Shown: piece after piece, positions 1 to 9,944 of the stretch
Layout: each line of letters opens with the position of its first letter
Numbering within the stretch: the stretch's first letter is position 1
NCBI GenBank assembly: GCA_016181005.1
Contig: JACPAE010000002.1
Span: 151,424-215,423, forward strand
Reading direction: 5' to 3'
DNA from: Candidatus Aenigmatarchaeota archaeon
GTDB lineage: Archaea; Aenigmatarchaeota; Aenigmatarchaeia; CG10238-14; SCSR01
DNA: 64,000 bases
Translations under genes and position numbers: made by a program
The notes under the pieces: generated by a model
The model's database searches: none
The model's input: only the letters and a program-made list of their open reading frames with translations
Told to the model about the DNA's origin: nothing

Positions 1-720
1 CTTTTCCCTGACTGAATCTGGCGTAGGTGTTTGCGACCTGGCTATTATCACATCGGGCTGCACTCCAAGCCCCATCAGTTGCCTCAAGCCCAGCTGCGCC
101 GCCTTGCTCTTGTACTCGTTAAGCGAGCCCGGCTCTATGACATAAGTGACATTCACGAACATTACATTTTCCTTGCCTTCTTCATATCGCAACTCGCGCA
201 TTGCCTCGACAAAGTAGGCATTCTCCAAGTCTCCTACAGTCCCGCCGACCTCAACAAGAACGACATCTGCATTTGTTTTCATCGCAAGTTGCCTGAGAAA
301 GTTTTTAATTTCGCCGGTTACATGCGGGATGAACTGAACGTCGCGTCCAAGGTATTTTCCCGCTCTCTCCTTGTCAATTATAATTTTGAAAATCTTTCCT
401 CCAGTCAAATAATTGTCTTTCGTCATGTCTCTGTGCAAAGCCCTTTCATAAGAGCCCAAGTCAAGATCGCATTCTGTTCCGTCGTCCAAGACAAAAACTT
501 CGCCATGCCTGAAAGGGTTCATGGTGCCGCTGTCATAATTCAGATAGCCATCGAACTTTACCGGAGACACATTCAAGCCGTGACAGCTTAGCAAAGTTGC
601 CAAAGCACCTGAAAAGGTTCCCTTGCCTACGCCAGACATCACGCTGCCTGTAATTATGACGAACTTGGATTTGCCATATTTGTAGCCGTCTGGAGAAGAA
701 GAAAAATGCTCGTGTTCCAT
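1..720 (-). CDS. pyrG: CTP synthase, N-terminal part (gene runs off the window start)
   Basis: Reverse-strand translation KFVIITGSVMSGVGKGTFSGALATLLSCHGLNVSPVKFDGYLN...DLGSYERALHRD...VEVGGTVGDLE matches the CTP synthase amidoligase domain. An in-frame GTG near 759 is an alternative start. Confidence 0.93.
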   Translation of the reverse strand, partial: MEHEHFSSSPDGYKYGKSKFVIITGSVMSGVGKGTFSGALATLLSCHGLNVSPVKFDGYLNYDSGTMNPFRHGEVFVLDDGTECDLDLGSYERALHRDMTKDNYLTGGKIFKIIIDKERAGKYLGRDVQFIPHVTGEIKNFLRQLAMKTNADVVLVEVGGTVGDLENAYFVEAMRELRYEEGKENVMFVNVTYVIEPGSLNEYKSKAAQLGLRQLMGLGVQPDVIIARSQTPTPDSVREK

Positions 721-835
721 TGCGCCTTCGGCCAATGATTTCTCTTTGGTAGGAGACACAACAGAGTAGTGTTCTGAGATTTATAAAGCTTATTTTGTCT
801 CATGAAATTGAGTTTCTTATCTAACGGATTTAAAA

Positions 836-1105
836 TTGATGTTTCTATTAATTAACATGAGATTGGGAGAAGCCATGAAAATTGATGTCGGGAATATAGT
901 CTATTTAACTAACGTTTATTTTGATACTATGAAAAGAGCAATTGTGGGGGTGGAATTACCAAAGGTATTTACAAAAGGCAAAGCATATGAAATTGAACGT
1001 ATCTCGGAACTCGGAACTAGACCACCAATATTTCATTTTTACCTAACAGACGACAGAGGAGAACAAAGAATGATGCATTATAGGTGGCTAAAAACTAGAG
1101 CGTAA
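836..1105 (+). CDS. hypothetical protein (89 aa)
   Basis: ORF track only; AT-rich start region. Confidence 0.45.
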   Translation: MMFLLINMRLGEAMKIDVGNIVYLTNVYFDTMKRAIVGVELPKVFTKGKAYEIERISELGTRPPIFHFYLTDDRGEQRMMHYRWLKTRA

Positions 1106-1287
1106 TCTAAGGAGATTTTAGGCGAACATAGAGAATTCTTGCAAGAAGGCGGTTATGCTGGGAAAATAACATATAAGCCAGCGAAATCTTCTGAATTCTT
1201 AACAGCTAAAACTTTATCGTTTGCTTCAATAAATCTTTGAAAAAGATTTTGCCCATTGTTTAAATTATTGCAAATAAAATATATAAA

Positions 1288-2430
1288 CTACCTACCGAAA
1301 ACTATCGAGACTACATCCCTATGCTTTAATTTATGGTCGGCGGCCAGCCGCATTTTTGTCCTTGTATCAATGCCTGTAACAAATTTTTCTCCCAGCTGTG
1401 TGTGGACTTTGAATGCAAATTCCTTGACTGTAGCTCCATTAGGTACAAGGAATGCATCGGGCAAAACATTTCCATCCTTATCAGTCAACTTGTTGGCATC
1501 GGCCACAGGATAAACTGCAATATAGTTTAGAACATCGAAGACTGCCTTATTCAAGCATTCCTGCACTCCAGTTGAACCAAATCTGTCCAACACTTCCCTT
1601 TGTATGAATTCCAGCGCTTTTTTCCTTCCTTCGTCCAAGTCGCCAATTACGTGGAAATCGTTACCATGATAATACACCAATTTCTTTTCGTGCGCCTTCT
1701 TTAATGCAACTTCCGATTCTGCACTTGTTGGAATTACTAGCTTGTGAGGTTGTTTCAACTTTTCCAAGTTTTCTTGAGCTGGAGGCAAATCAATTTTGTT
1801 AGCCGCAATGATTATGGGCTTGGACAGTTCCCTTAAGATTTTGGAGAATTTCTCTATGTCATTCAACGAACTTCTTTCAAGTGTTTGGGAAATTTGCTCT
1901 TTCGTAACTTCCAATCCGCTCAACTTTTCATGAAGCAAGTTGATTAAATCTGCTTTGGAAGACGGCAGCTTTAGTTTCTCAAGATTTCTCTTAACCACAT
2001 ACTCAAACCAATAATTTATCTCATCTTCAAGAAATTCTATCTCCTTTCTAGGATCAAAATTTTCTGTAGGCTTTCCCTCTGCGTCCGTAAGCCCGGAAGC
2101 GTCGACAATTTGAATTAAGACTGATGCTTGTCTAATTTCATCAAGAAATTTATTTCCTAGTCCCCTCCCAGCATGTGAACCCGGAATTAATCCGCCTACA
2201 TCAACAAGCTTAACAGGAACGAATCTTTTCCCATCTTTGCAATGCCCATGCTTAGGCTTGCATGTTAAATTGAAATCTTTGCAAACGCAATCGATTGTCG
2301 CATAACCTATTCCTGCGTTGGGTTCTATGGTTGTGAATGGCACTGGTGAAGTTTTTACATCTATCATCGTCGCGGCTTTGAAGAAACTTGATTTCCCTGA
2401 ACTAGGCTTGCCTACCAATCCAATTATCAT
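1288..2430 (-). CDS. YchF/Obg-type GTP-binding protein with C-terminal TGS domain
   Basis: GLVGKPSSGKSSFFKA (P-loop), VKLVDVGGLIPGSHAGRGLGNKFLDEIRQA, NKID motif, TGS-like C-terminus. Confidence 0.92.
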   Translation of the reverse strand: MIIGLVGKPSSGKSSFFKAATMIDVKTSPVPFTTIEPNAGIGYATIDCVCKDFNLTCKPKHGHCKDGKRFVPVKLVDVGGLIPGSHAGRGLGNKFLDEIRQASVLIQIVDASGLTDAEGKPTENFDPRKEIEFLEDEINYWFEYVVKRNLEKLKLPSSKADLINLLHEKLSGLEVTKEQISQTLERSSLNDIEKFSKILRELSKPIIIAANKIDLPPAQENLEKLKQPHKLVIPTSAESEVALKKAHEKKLVYYHGNDFHVIGDLDEGRKKALEFIQREVLDRFGSTGVQECLNKAVFDVLNYIAVYPVADANKLTDKDGNVLPDAFLVPNGATVKEFAFKVHTQLGEKFVTGIDTRTKMRLAADHKLKHRDVVSIVFGR

Positions 2431-2453
2431 AAATAAACTAAGGTGTTAAAGAA

Positions 2454-2732
2454 TTAACTTTTAGCTATCATGTAGATTTCCCTTAGCATCCTTTCCATGT
2501 TCTGTATCCTCTGGTCCAACGCCTGATATTCGAGCTTTATGCTCTCCACCTGAGCCATCATCATGTCTATCTTCGCCTTTAGGTTCTCCATCGAAGTATC
2601 AATCGCTTTCGGCTGCATGGCTTGTGCCGGCAAAGTTTCCTGTGGCAATTGCTCTTCCTTTTCCTTGCGCCTTCCGAAAATCAGCCTGAATGGAAAAACT
2701 ATTATGTTTCCTACGATGCCTAATATGCCCAT
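2454..2732 (-). CDS. small protein with N-terminal hydrophobic segment and coiled coil
   Basis: MGILGIVGNIIVFPFRLIFG followed by a heptad-like region. Confidence 0.6.
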   Translation of the reverse strand: MGILGIVGNIIVFPFRLIFGRRKEKEEQLPQETLPAQAMQPKAIDTSMENLKAKIDMMMAQVESIKLEYQALDQRIQNMERMLREIYMIAKS

Positions 2733-2736
2733 TAAA

Positions 2737-3252
2737 TCACCTTGCCACTACCTCTGGCGATATTCCCAACGCCTTTCGTATCTCCCCTGACAAATCTCCT
2801 GCTTTAATCCTGCATTCCTGCAGTAAGTTCCGCCTTACATCATTGTACAAAGTCCTGAAATAAAGCCAGCGCAGGGACTTGTAAATCCCGCTTTTCTGGA
2901 TTATTGTGTTGCTTGGGGACTCTGTCCTTAGAATGCCTCTGATGATAATCGAGACTTCCCCTTCCTTGTTCGGATCCGTCGGCTGCTTGCCCTGCATTAT
3001 CAGCTCGGAATAGATCTTTGACCAGTTGTCGTAAGTTTTCCTTATGACAAACCTGGAAAAAAACGGTATAGGTTCGGATGTTATGTCCCATCTGAATTCC
3101 CTTTCCCACACGTCCTTTCCTCTGATGTCCCATATGGCCCTAAGCAGCTGAGGCACCACGCTGTAAAGCCTGAAAGGGTTGGGGCCTCTGTAGTCTATTC
3201 TTATCTGCCTGTCCGGCACCAGGCAATCGTCCTCTAAAATCCAACTGGCCAT
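2737..3252 (-). CDS. conserved hypothetical protein, paralogue of the adjacent 175-aa protein
   Basis: Shares YxGPNPxRxY ... EREFRWD ... RTExPxxTxxQxSxxY with the 3257-3784 product. Confidence 0.75.
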   Translation of the reverse strand: MASWILEDDCLVPDRQIRIDYRGPNPFRLYSVVPQLLRAIWDIRGKDVWEREFRWDITSEPIPFFSRFVIRKTYDNWSKIYSELIMQGKQPTDPNKEGEVSIIIRGILRTESPSNTIIQKSGIYKSLRWLYFRTLYNDVRRNLLQECRIKAGDLSGEIRKALGISPEVVAR

Positions 3253-3256
3253 TAAA

Positions 3257-3784
3257 TCACGTTTGCGGTAGGAGATTGAAGAACTGCTTCAGCTCGTCGC
3301 CGAATTGCAGCAGAAGCCCCCTGCATTCTTCAACATACTTTTTCCTTATGCCCTGATAAATCAGCTTGTGGTACATTGTCCGGAACATCTCGTATAGCAG
3401 GCTTCTCTGCCAGACAGTATCTTGAGGGTACTCTGTCCTTATCTTCCCTTCAAAGCTGATCTTTACCGAGCCTTCCTTGCCGAACTCCTTGCTCGGGTGC
3501 GCGGTGCCGTCAATAATTACTGTGATGTCCTGGAAAGTGAACGTGTCCAAGTCCTTGATTGTCTCGAACCTGACATGGAAGCTTTCCCCCCCAGCCACCC
3601 TGTCCCATCTGAATTCCCTTTCCTGGATTTCCTTTTCTGTTATGCCGAACAAGGTTGTGAATATCTTGCGGATGTATTCGTAGGTACGCTGCGGATTCGG
3701 GCCTGTGTACTCTAGAGTGGCCACCGGCCTTGGTATCAGGCAATAGTCATGAATCAATATTCTTGCTCTGGCGAATACTGGCAA
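3257..3784 (-). CDS. conserved hypothetical protein, paralogue of the adjacent 171-aa protein
   Basis: Shared motifs with the 2737-3252 product. Confidence 0.75.
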   Translation of the reverse strand: MPVFARARILIHDYCLIPRPVATLEYTGPNPQRTYEYIRKIFTTLFGITEKEIQEREFRWDRVAGGESFHVRFETIKDLDTFTFQDITVIIDGTAHPSKEFGKEGSVKISFEGKIRTEYPQDTVWQRSLLYEMFRTMYHKLIYQGIRKKYVEECRGLLLQFGDELKQFFNLLPQT

Positions 3785-4012
3785 ACAATCACTAATAAGA
3801 TATGTAAATTTAAAAGTATAAAGTATATTATGGTGCTTTCGGAGCTTGCCGGCTGGGGTCTTATTGTCTTGGGTCTGTTCTTCATAATAGCGTTTCCCGG
3901 CATCCAGTCAGGCTTTGGGAGGGGCTACATGCCAGACGAGTTTGCGAATATGATAATTCTGATTGGCTTGATTCTCCTTGGTGTGGGAATCTTCTTGGTA
4001 GTTAAAACTTAA
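3749..4012 (+). CDS. small membrane protein (likely starts downstream of the listed ATG, near 3830)
   Basis: Two hydrophobic segments (GWGLIVLGLFFIIAFPGI; MIILIGLILLGVGIFLVV). The listed start overlaps the divergent gene. Confidence 0.55.
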   Translation: MNQYSCSGEYWQTITNKICKFKSIKYIMVLSELAGWGLIVLGLFFIIAFPGIQSGFGRGYMPDEFANMIILIGLILLGVGIFLVVKT

Positions 4013-4036
4013 TCTGGAGAAAAACGAAATAGTATT

Positions 4037-5800
4037 ATGTCGAATGTTGTCAAAACGGAGATTTACAACGAAGAGCCGGGCATGGGCTTGAACGCCAACC
4101 CGTTCGAAGGCGAGATGTATATTGATCTTACAGGCCCTATGGGCTCTATGAGCGGCTTGTACTACGGGCTTATTTTCCAGCTGCGTAAAGTCGGCTTTGA
4201 GACTCTTAAGATAGAAGAATGGATACAAGTTCCTCCGGTATTCAAGCAGTACTACGATTTGACCATACACCAGAAGGAGCAGCTTGAAGCGCAGATAAAG
4301 GCCGGCCTAGGGCAGATTGCCACAGCCATTCATGACTATGACCTGATTTCGCACGACCTGAGAAAGTACAGGGAATACATGGATTACTTTACAAAAATCG
4401 AGAAGGGAAAGAAGATGATGATGTCTAAAAAGAAGCTGGAGAAGGACGAGGGAGAGCAGATGGCCAAGGAGGGTACGCAACTGCTGAGATCGGTTTTTGT
4501 CGACCAAGTTGACGCGCATACCGGAGAAGGCATTGCCATCAGGACAATCACTCCCAGATGGCCCACAATAATTGTCGACTTTATGAGGTTGGACGACAAG
4601 GATACAGACCCGAAGAAGATTGCACAAAGGCATGGTTTCACAGAAGCCGAGGGCGCTGTGCTTTCGACCAAGAACAAGCTTTTCATGGAATGGAGGGACA
4701 GGCTGTTCAAACCCACTCTGCAGGAAAGGTTCCAGAATGTCAGAAGGCTTGTGGAGATGAGAAGGGCTTCTGTAAGGCAGTATACGGAAATGATCAAACC
4801 TACGATAGCAAGGTATAGGATGATTGATGATGCGCTTCGAACTCCTAGTGCTAGAGGTTTTCATACAAGATTTCTTTTTCCGCCTGGCTCGCAGGCTTAC
4901 TCACTTGACATGACGAGAATTTGGGCATTCCTTCCGTTCGCACCTGCAGAAAAATACAAGGTAACACGGGATTTTTTTGACACTGTGACCCTGTCTGAGG
5001 CAGGATTCAACAAAAGAGACATAGAGATTCTTGCAAAAAATGGCGTGGATGTCAAAGAAACTCTACCGGCTTTGCCGGTTGAAAGGTCTATAGACGATAT
5101 TGTCAGAAGATATATGCCAAACGTGCAGAAAACTTATAATGTGGAAATATCGATACATGACGTGTACCTGGCTCGACAGCGGTTGTCGAACATCTACAGG
5201 ACAAAGGCCATGCAAATGATTGGCGGTGTGCCGCGAAGGGAGAGTTTGCCAACAATGGCAGGTGGCTCCTGGCCGTTCAGCCCTTACTTCGTCTTCCTGG
5301 ACATACCTTTCCTGAGAAATGTCATCAGGCTTCCTAACGGCACAGAACTGGAGGATATGATGGTTGACACCATAACAGTGCAGACAAGGAGCCAGAATGT
5401 CATGATCGTGACCATACTGGAAATGATTGCAAAGGAAAAGGAGCTGGAGAACTACATCAAACAGCTTTTAGGAGAGTTTGGGGGGCCGGATTTGAATCTG
5501 AAGAGCATCGAGGAACTTGTAAAGGAGGAGTATCCGGAAATGTTCGGCGGCGAGGAAAAAAAGGAGCGGAAAGAGGGGAAAGATTTGCTGGAGCCAGTTA
5601 AAAAAGTTCAACATGCTTTAGGCGACGTATTAAGCTCTTTAGGATTAAAGTTTGACGTTTTGCGGGCACGCGGACCCTACGAGTTTGCGATGGACGACAG
5701 GATTGCAGAGATGTTCCAAGTCGAGTCGATGGTTCAAGGCTATCTTTATGTTTTGCGGTATCTTCAGCAAGGCGTAAAAGTTCCTGGTATAAGGATTTAG
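4037..5800 (+). CDS. large protein of unknown function (587 aa)
   Basis: Long ORF, adjacent to and co-directional with the 608-aa ORF. Confidence 0.85.
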   Translation: MSNVVKTEIYNEEPGMGLNANPFEGEMYIDLTGPMGSMSGLYYGLIFQLRKVGFETLKIEEWIQVPPVFKQYYDLTIHQKEQLEAQIKAGLGQIATAIHDYDLISHDLRKYREYMDYFTKIEKGKKMMMSKKKLEKDEGEQMAKEGTQLLRSVFVDQVDAHTGEGIAIRTITPRWPTIIVDFMRLDDKDTDPKKIAQRHGFTEAEGAVLSTKNKLFMEWRDRLFKPTLQERFQNVRRLVEMRRASVRQYTEMIKPTIARYRMIDDALRTPSARGFHTRFLFPPGSQAYSLDMTRIWAFLPFAPAEKYKVTRDFFDTVTLSEAGFNKRDIEILAKNGVDVKETLPALPVERSIDDIVRRYMPNVQKTYNVEISIHDVYLARQRLSNIYRTKAMQMIGGVPRRESLPTMAGGSWPFSPYFVFLDIPFLRNVIRLPNGTELEDMMVDTITVQTRSQNVMIVTILEMIAKEKELENYIKQLLGEFGGPDLNLKSIEELVKEEYPEMFGGEEKKERKEGKDLLEPVKKVQHALGDVLSSLGLKFDVLRARGPYEFAMDDRIAEMFQVESMVQGYLYVLRYLQQGVKVPGIRI

Positions 5801-5801
5801 T

Positions 5802-7628
5802 ATGGTATATCATCTTACAGTTTCAAGCGGCTTGGGAAGCATAGGAAGGGATCCCAACTTGATGGGTCTTGGGAAGAAGATTCCGTCTATTCTTACTTAC
5901 GGAGTTAATGTCGTGCAGGCGGACATGGAGACTTTTACATCCGCCGAATTGTTCGAGCCTGAGGTCGAGAACCTTGTGAAAAGGTTTGTAGATGATTTGG
6001 GCATTAAATGGGTTATGCACGGGGAGATAGGGCAGACTGTAGCTTTCGAAACAGCATTGCAGCAAGTTTGGAGGCAGGCACACAGGAGATTGCACCAGTA
6101 CATGGACGCGATGTATGACAAGTTTGGCAAGCCGAAGAACATGAGCAAGTATCTGCCTGGTTATATTGACTTTCACATTTCAAACATGATGTCGATTGGA
6201 TATTTTGCCGAGAGGTATCGATTGGCTGGAATTCCTATGCTGGATTTCAAGGGAAGAAATTCTTGGATAGATTTGTTAAATGAAACTCCAGAATTGAAAG
6301 ACTGGTTTAGAAACGAAGGTATGTTATATTTGGTTTACGGTCGTGAGATACCTGTTGTAGTAACTAGCGTCGACCAAATCAGAAATAGGGCATCACAGGA
6401 AGTTTTGATGAGGAAAATTGAGGAGCTAAGTGCCAGGCCTGAAGTTCGCGAAAGAGTTGTAAGAGATTATATTCAAAGGTATGGTCGGCCGCCGGATGAA
6501 AGAAACATGAGGGATGCGATTGGTAATTTACCGGAAGCCCAACCGACAGACGAGGAAATAAAAACTCAAGTTTATGACGAATGGTCTGGAGCGACTGCAA
6601 CTAGATACGTCAGAGGAGCGATTACTGACGAGGAAATCGCTTATGTGCTTATAGCAAAATATCTAGAGTTCAAAAAAAATGATCCTAAGGAGCCCCTGTG
6701 GAAGATGTACTTTCAGGATAGGTCAATGAAGGATCTGGAAGAAAAATGGGCGCCTAAAAAACTTGTGAATACTGTTACCGGTGAAATTTATCTTGATCCA
6801 GAAATTGTTGCTATGGTTGCAAGCAGATATGTGCTTGGGCATTTTGAAGCTGACCCGCTGAAGGAGTATACAGCTGAGATGATAAAGAAGAATCCGGGAA
6901 GGGAAGGAGATTCCTTCTATGAAAAGAGTGCGATTGACAAGCTGAAAATCATAAAGGTGCAGTTGGTTTTCGAAAACCCTGAATTAAGCGAAGGGCAGAT
7001 AGAAGGCCTGCAGAGAATCATACGTGCGGAGCACATGTATTATTTTGCCAAGGCGGCTGAACAAGTATTCAAAACAGACCTGCTAAAGATTCTGATAGAT
7101 CTCAATCACTGGCTGCATAATGCGATAGATCCGGCAAAAGAATTTGAGCAGATGAAGAAAGGAGGGCATGATTTTGGAAAGTATGTGAGGGCCGTTCACA
7201 TTTACGAGCCGTTGCCCATACACCACCATAACCCGTTTGAGATCCCTTCAGACCAGCAGTTCAAGATATACAAATGGCTTTTTCAACTCAGAGGACTGGG
7301 GTTCAAAGAAGGCTATCTTGTTTTCGAACGCGGCGGCGGCCAGAATCCTTTTGAAATAACCAGGACCGCCGTGCTTGCATTAAGGCAGATAATCGAGAAC
7401 TTGGATAAAGGAATTGACCCACAGAAGCTGCCGATATCTTTCTACGGCATCTCGCCAGAAGGAATCCTGTCCGAGCAGAGGCAGAGGGTTATTATGGTCG
7501 AGCATGCAAGGGATCCTTTGCAGGGGCTGATTATCGCACCTGAAGAGCAACATACTGCACTGGGCAAGGAAGCCCTGGCAAAGCCGGGTATGACGCCTGA
7601 AAAGTGGAAGAAGGAAGAGCTGAGATGA
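5802..7628 (+). CDS. large protein of unknown function, possibly TIM-barrel (xylose isomerase/AP endonuclease 2-like)
   Basis: Long ORF. ILTYGVNVVQADMETF, GIKWVMHGEIGQT and YVRAVHIYEPLPIHHHNPF resemble TIM-barrel strand/ligand motifs; fold assignment is inference. Confidence 0.8.
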   Translation: MVYHLTVSSGLGSIGRDPNLMGLGKKIPSILTYGVNVVQADMETFTSAELFEPEVENLVKRFVDDLGIKWVMHGEIGQTVAFETALQQVWRQAHRRLHQYMDAMYDKFGKPKNMSKYLPGYIDFHISNMMSIGYFAERYRLAGIPMLDFKGRNSWIDLLNETPELKDWFRNEGMLYLVYGREIPVVVTSVDQIRNRASQEVLMRKIEELSARPEVRERVVRDYIQRYGRPPDERNMRDAIGNLPEAQPTDEEIKTQVYDEWSGATATRYVRGAITDEEIAYVLIAKYLEFKKNDPKEPLWKMYFQDRSMKDLEEKWAPKKLVNTVTGEIYLDPEIVAMVASRYVLGHFEADPLKEYTAEMIKKNPGREGDSFYEKSAIDKLKIIKVQLVFENPELSEGQIEGLQRIIRAEHMYYFAKAAEQVFKTDLLKILIDLNHWLHNAIDPAKEFEQMKKGGHDFGKYVRAVHIYEPLPIHHHNPFEIPSDQQFKIYKWLFQLRGLGFKEGYLVFERGGGQNPFEITRTAVLALRQIIENLDKGIDPQKLPISFYGISPEGILSEQRQRVIMVEHARDPLQGLIIAPEEQHTALGKEALAKPGMTPEKWKKEELR

Positions 7629-7803
7629 TCTGACCCTATTCTATCTCGTACTTCTCAAACAGCCTGTCTATAAGTTCTGTGATTGTATCCTGTAAAGCCG
7701 TTTTATCAAATCCTATGATAAGCGTATAATTATAAAAGATTTCTATAGTTTACCACTTCCAAGTGACAGTAACCTTTATATACAACCAAGTTAAGAGATA
7801 TTT

Positions 7804-8661
7804 ATGTCTTTCGACAGGTTGGAACAGGAGCTGGAAGACGTGGAGCTTGCCAAAAAGCAGGCGCAGCAAAAACCTCACCCGGCGTTGGCGGACCAAAAGG
7901 AAGTTATAGAAAAGGTTGTCAATTACACGAACGCCATCAGGAAGCAGTACGGGGAATTGATCAAGTCTGTTCTTATTTTCGGCTCTGTCGTCAAGGGCAC
8001 GACGGTTAAAGGCTCTGATGTTGACGTCTGGATAATAGTAGATGACACGGCAACAAAAGCCAGTGACGACCTCAACAGGGTTATAGACCATCTTTATTTG
8101 ATAGCAAGCGAAACAAAGGACCTGCACATACAAGTGCACACTCTGACAGAATTCTGGCAGTCGATTAGAATTGGTTCACCCGAGTTTTCCAACTTTTTGA
8201 GATACGGGCTGACAATTTACGACACAGGCTTTATGAAGCCCATACAGAGAATGCTTCAGATGGGGTTGATTCCTCCCAGCGACGAGACGGTGAGCTTGAA
8301 GACACGTGCAGCAAGCACTAGGTACAAGAAGATAAAGCTTGACATCAAAGCGATGGTTTTCGAGCTGAGATACACTGCTTTGGATATTGTCCAGGCGGTT
8401 GTCATGTACCACTACAAGGAAACCCCTGACTACAAGAAGGCTCCGGAATTTCTGGAAAGGATGGTCAAGGAAAAGAAGCTGGAGCCGGAATATGTCGACA
8501 AGTTTATAGAGCTTGACAAGCTCTGGAAGGACATAGACCATGGCGATATAAAGGAAGTTGCGACCCAGCACTTGGAGCATGCATTGCAACTGGCGAAAGC
8601 TATAATTGACAGGATGAAGAAGTTATTGCCAAGAGATTTTGTCGGCGAAGAGAGCATGTGA
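7804..8661 (+). CDS. nucleotidyltransferase-domain protein
   Basis: VLIFGSVVKGTTVKGSDVDVWIIVDD (GS...DVD). TATA-like CTTTATATAC about 25 nt upstream of the ATG. Confidence 0.85.
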   Translation: MSFDRLEQELEDVELAKKQAQQKPHPALADQKEVIEKVVNYTNAIRKQYGELIKSVLIFGSVVKGTTVKGSDVDVWIIVDDTATKASDDLNRVIDHLYLIASETKDLHIQVHTLTEFWQSIRIGSPEFSNFLRYGLTIYDTGFMKPIQRMLQMGLIPPSDETVSLKTRAASTRYKKIKLDIKAMVFELRYTALDIVQAVVMYHYKETPDYKKAPEFLERMVKEKKLEPEYVDKFIELDKLWKDIDHGDIKEVATQHLEHALQLAKAIIDRMKKLLPRDFVGEESM

Positions 8662-9911
8662 GTTCAATGGAAAGAGAAAAAGCTAGGCCAGAAGCTCCCA
8701 ACGTCCAAATTCCGGACACGGCGCCGAAACTGGAGACAAAGGAACAGAGAATTGAGACTGTAAAGAAGTATGCAAAAAAAGTGCTGGAAAAGTACGGACA
8801 GTACATTAAGGCTATTGTAATGATGGGTTCTGTTGTAAGGGAAGAGTTCAAGCCGAAAAGCGATATTGACGTTTTCATTGTTGTTGACGACGCGACTTTC
8901 AACCTGACTAACGAGATGCTTGACAAGATGGATGCCGACCTGTTCAAGATGGTAAACGAGATACCGGAAGTTTGGATAGACGTGAAGAACGAGTTGGGCA
9001 AGGATGAGAAAATTTGCCTGCTCTCGATACAGCCTGTGTACACTCTGACAGAATTCTGGGATTATGCAAGAGTTGCTCATCCGATAATTTACAATTTCAT
9101 CAAGGAAGGTGTCCCTGTTTATGACACAGGATTCTTCACGCCGATTAAAAGGCTGTTGGACATGGGGAAGATCCCTGCTACAAGGGAGGCTATAGAAAGC
9201 TACATGGAAGGCGCACCGAAGAAGTTGAACAGGGCAAAGACTGTAAAGCTGCTGATGCTTGCAGAAGATTGCTATTATGCAATGCTTAATGCCTCGCAAG
9301 CCGTGCTGATGTTTATGGGTTTGTCTCCGCCGGTTCCAAGCAAGGCATATGACGAACTAACAACGCATCTGGTAAAGCCTGGCATTCTAGACAAGCAGTA
9401 TGCTGAATGGCTGAAGGAGATTATTGAGATTAGAAAGAAGATAGAGCACAAGGAATTGATGGACGTCTCTGGTGCTTTTGTCGACGAGTGGATAGACAAG
9501 GCTGAGAAATTTGTTGACAAGATGTTTGGCCTGTTGAATGCACTGGAGGTCAGGAAGAAGGAGAAGGTTCTTGAGAGGACGCATGAAGTGATGTACAAGG
9601 CCGCAATTACTGCATTGAAGAGCTTGAAGAAGATGCCAGAGAACACAAGGGAGGAGGAAGTTTTGAGATCTGTCGGAGATTTGACGAAAGCTTTCAGGAA
9701 AGAATTTATTGACTCCAAGCTATTGGAAACCTATTATGCCGACGTGTGGGATAGAATTGAGAAAATGAAGGCACTGCACGACGAGAAGAAGATAATGGAG
9801 ATTCCAGACAGGGATGTTTATGAGATGAGGGAGCATGTGAGGAAGCTCATCAGGGACTTGGCTAAAGTTTTGAAAGACAAGGGCTTTGCACAAGAAGACA
9901 AGATGGAATAA
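8658..9911 (+). CDS. nucleotidyltransferase-domain protein, paralogue of the upstream gene with a C-terminal extension
   Basis: IVMMGSVVREEFKPKSDIDVFIVVDD; shares VYTLTEFWD...GVPVYDTGF with the upstream protein. Confidence 0.85.
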   Translation: MSSMEREKARPEAPNVQIPDTAPKLETKEQRIETVKKYAKKVLEKYGQYIKAIVMMGSVVREEFKPKSDIDVFIVVDDATFNLTNEMLDKMDADLFKMVNEIPEVWIDVKNELGKDEKICLLSIQPVYTLTEFWDYARVAHPIIYNFIKEGVPVYDTGFFTPIKRLLDMGKIPATREAIESYMEGAPKKLNRAKTVKLLMLAEDCYYAMLNASQAVLMFMGLSPPVPSKAYDELTTHLVKPGILDKQYAEWLKEIIEIRKKIEHKELMDVSGAFVDEWIDKAEKFVDKMFGLLNALEVRKKEKVLERTHEVMYKAAITALKSLKKMPENTREEEVLRSVGDLTKAFRKEFIDSKLLETYYADVWDRIEKMKALHDEKKIMEIPDRDVYEMREHVRKLIRDLAKVLKDKGFAQEDKME

Positions 9912-9944
9912 ATTTAATAACAACAATTACGGAATAGATAACTT

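Noticed and set aside
31-591. 186-aa plus-strand ORF at window start
   Set aside because: Antisense to CTP synthase coding sequence.
4307-4864. 185-aa minus ORF opposite the 587-aa gene
   Set aside because: Antisense shadow ORF without recognisable features.
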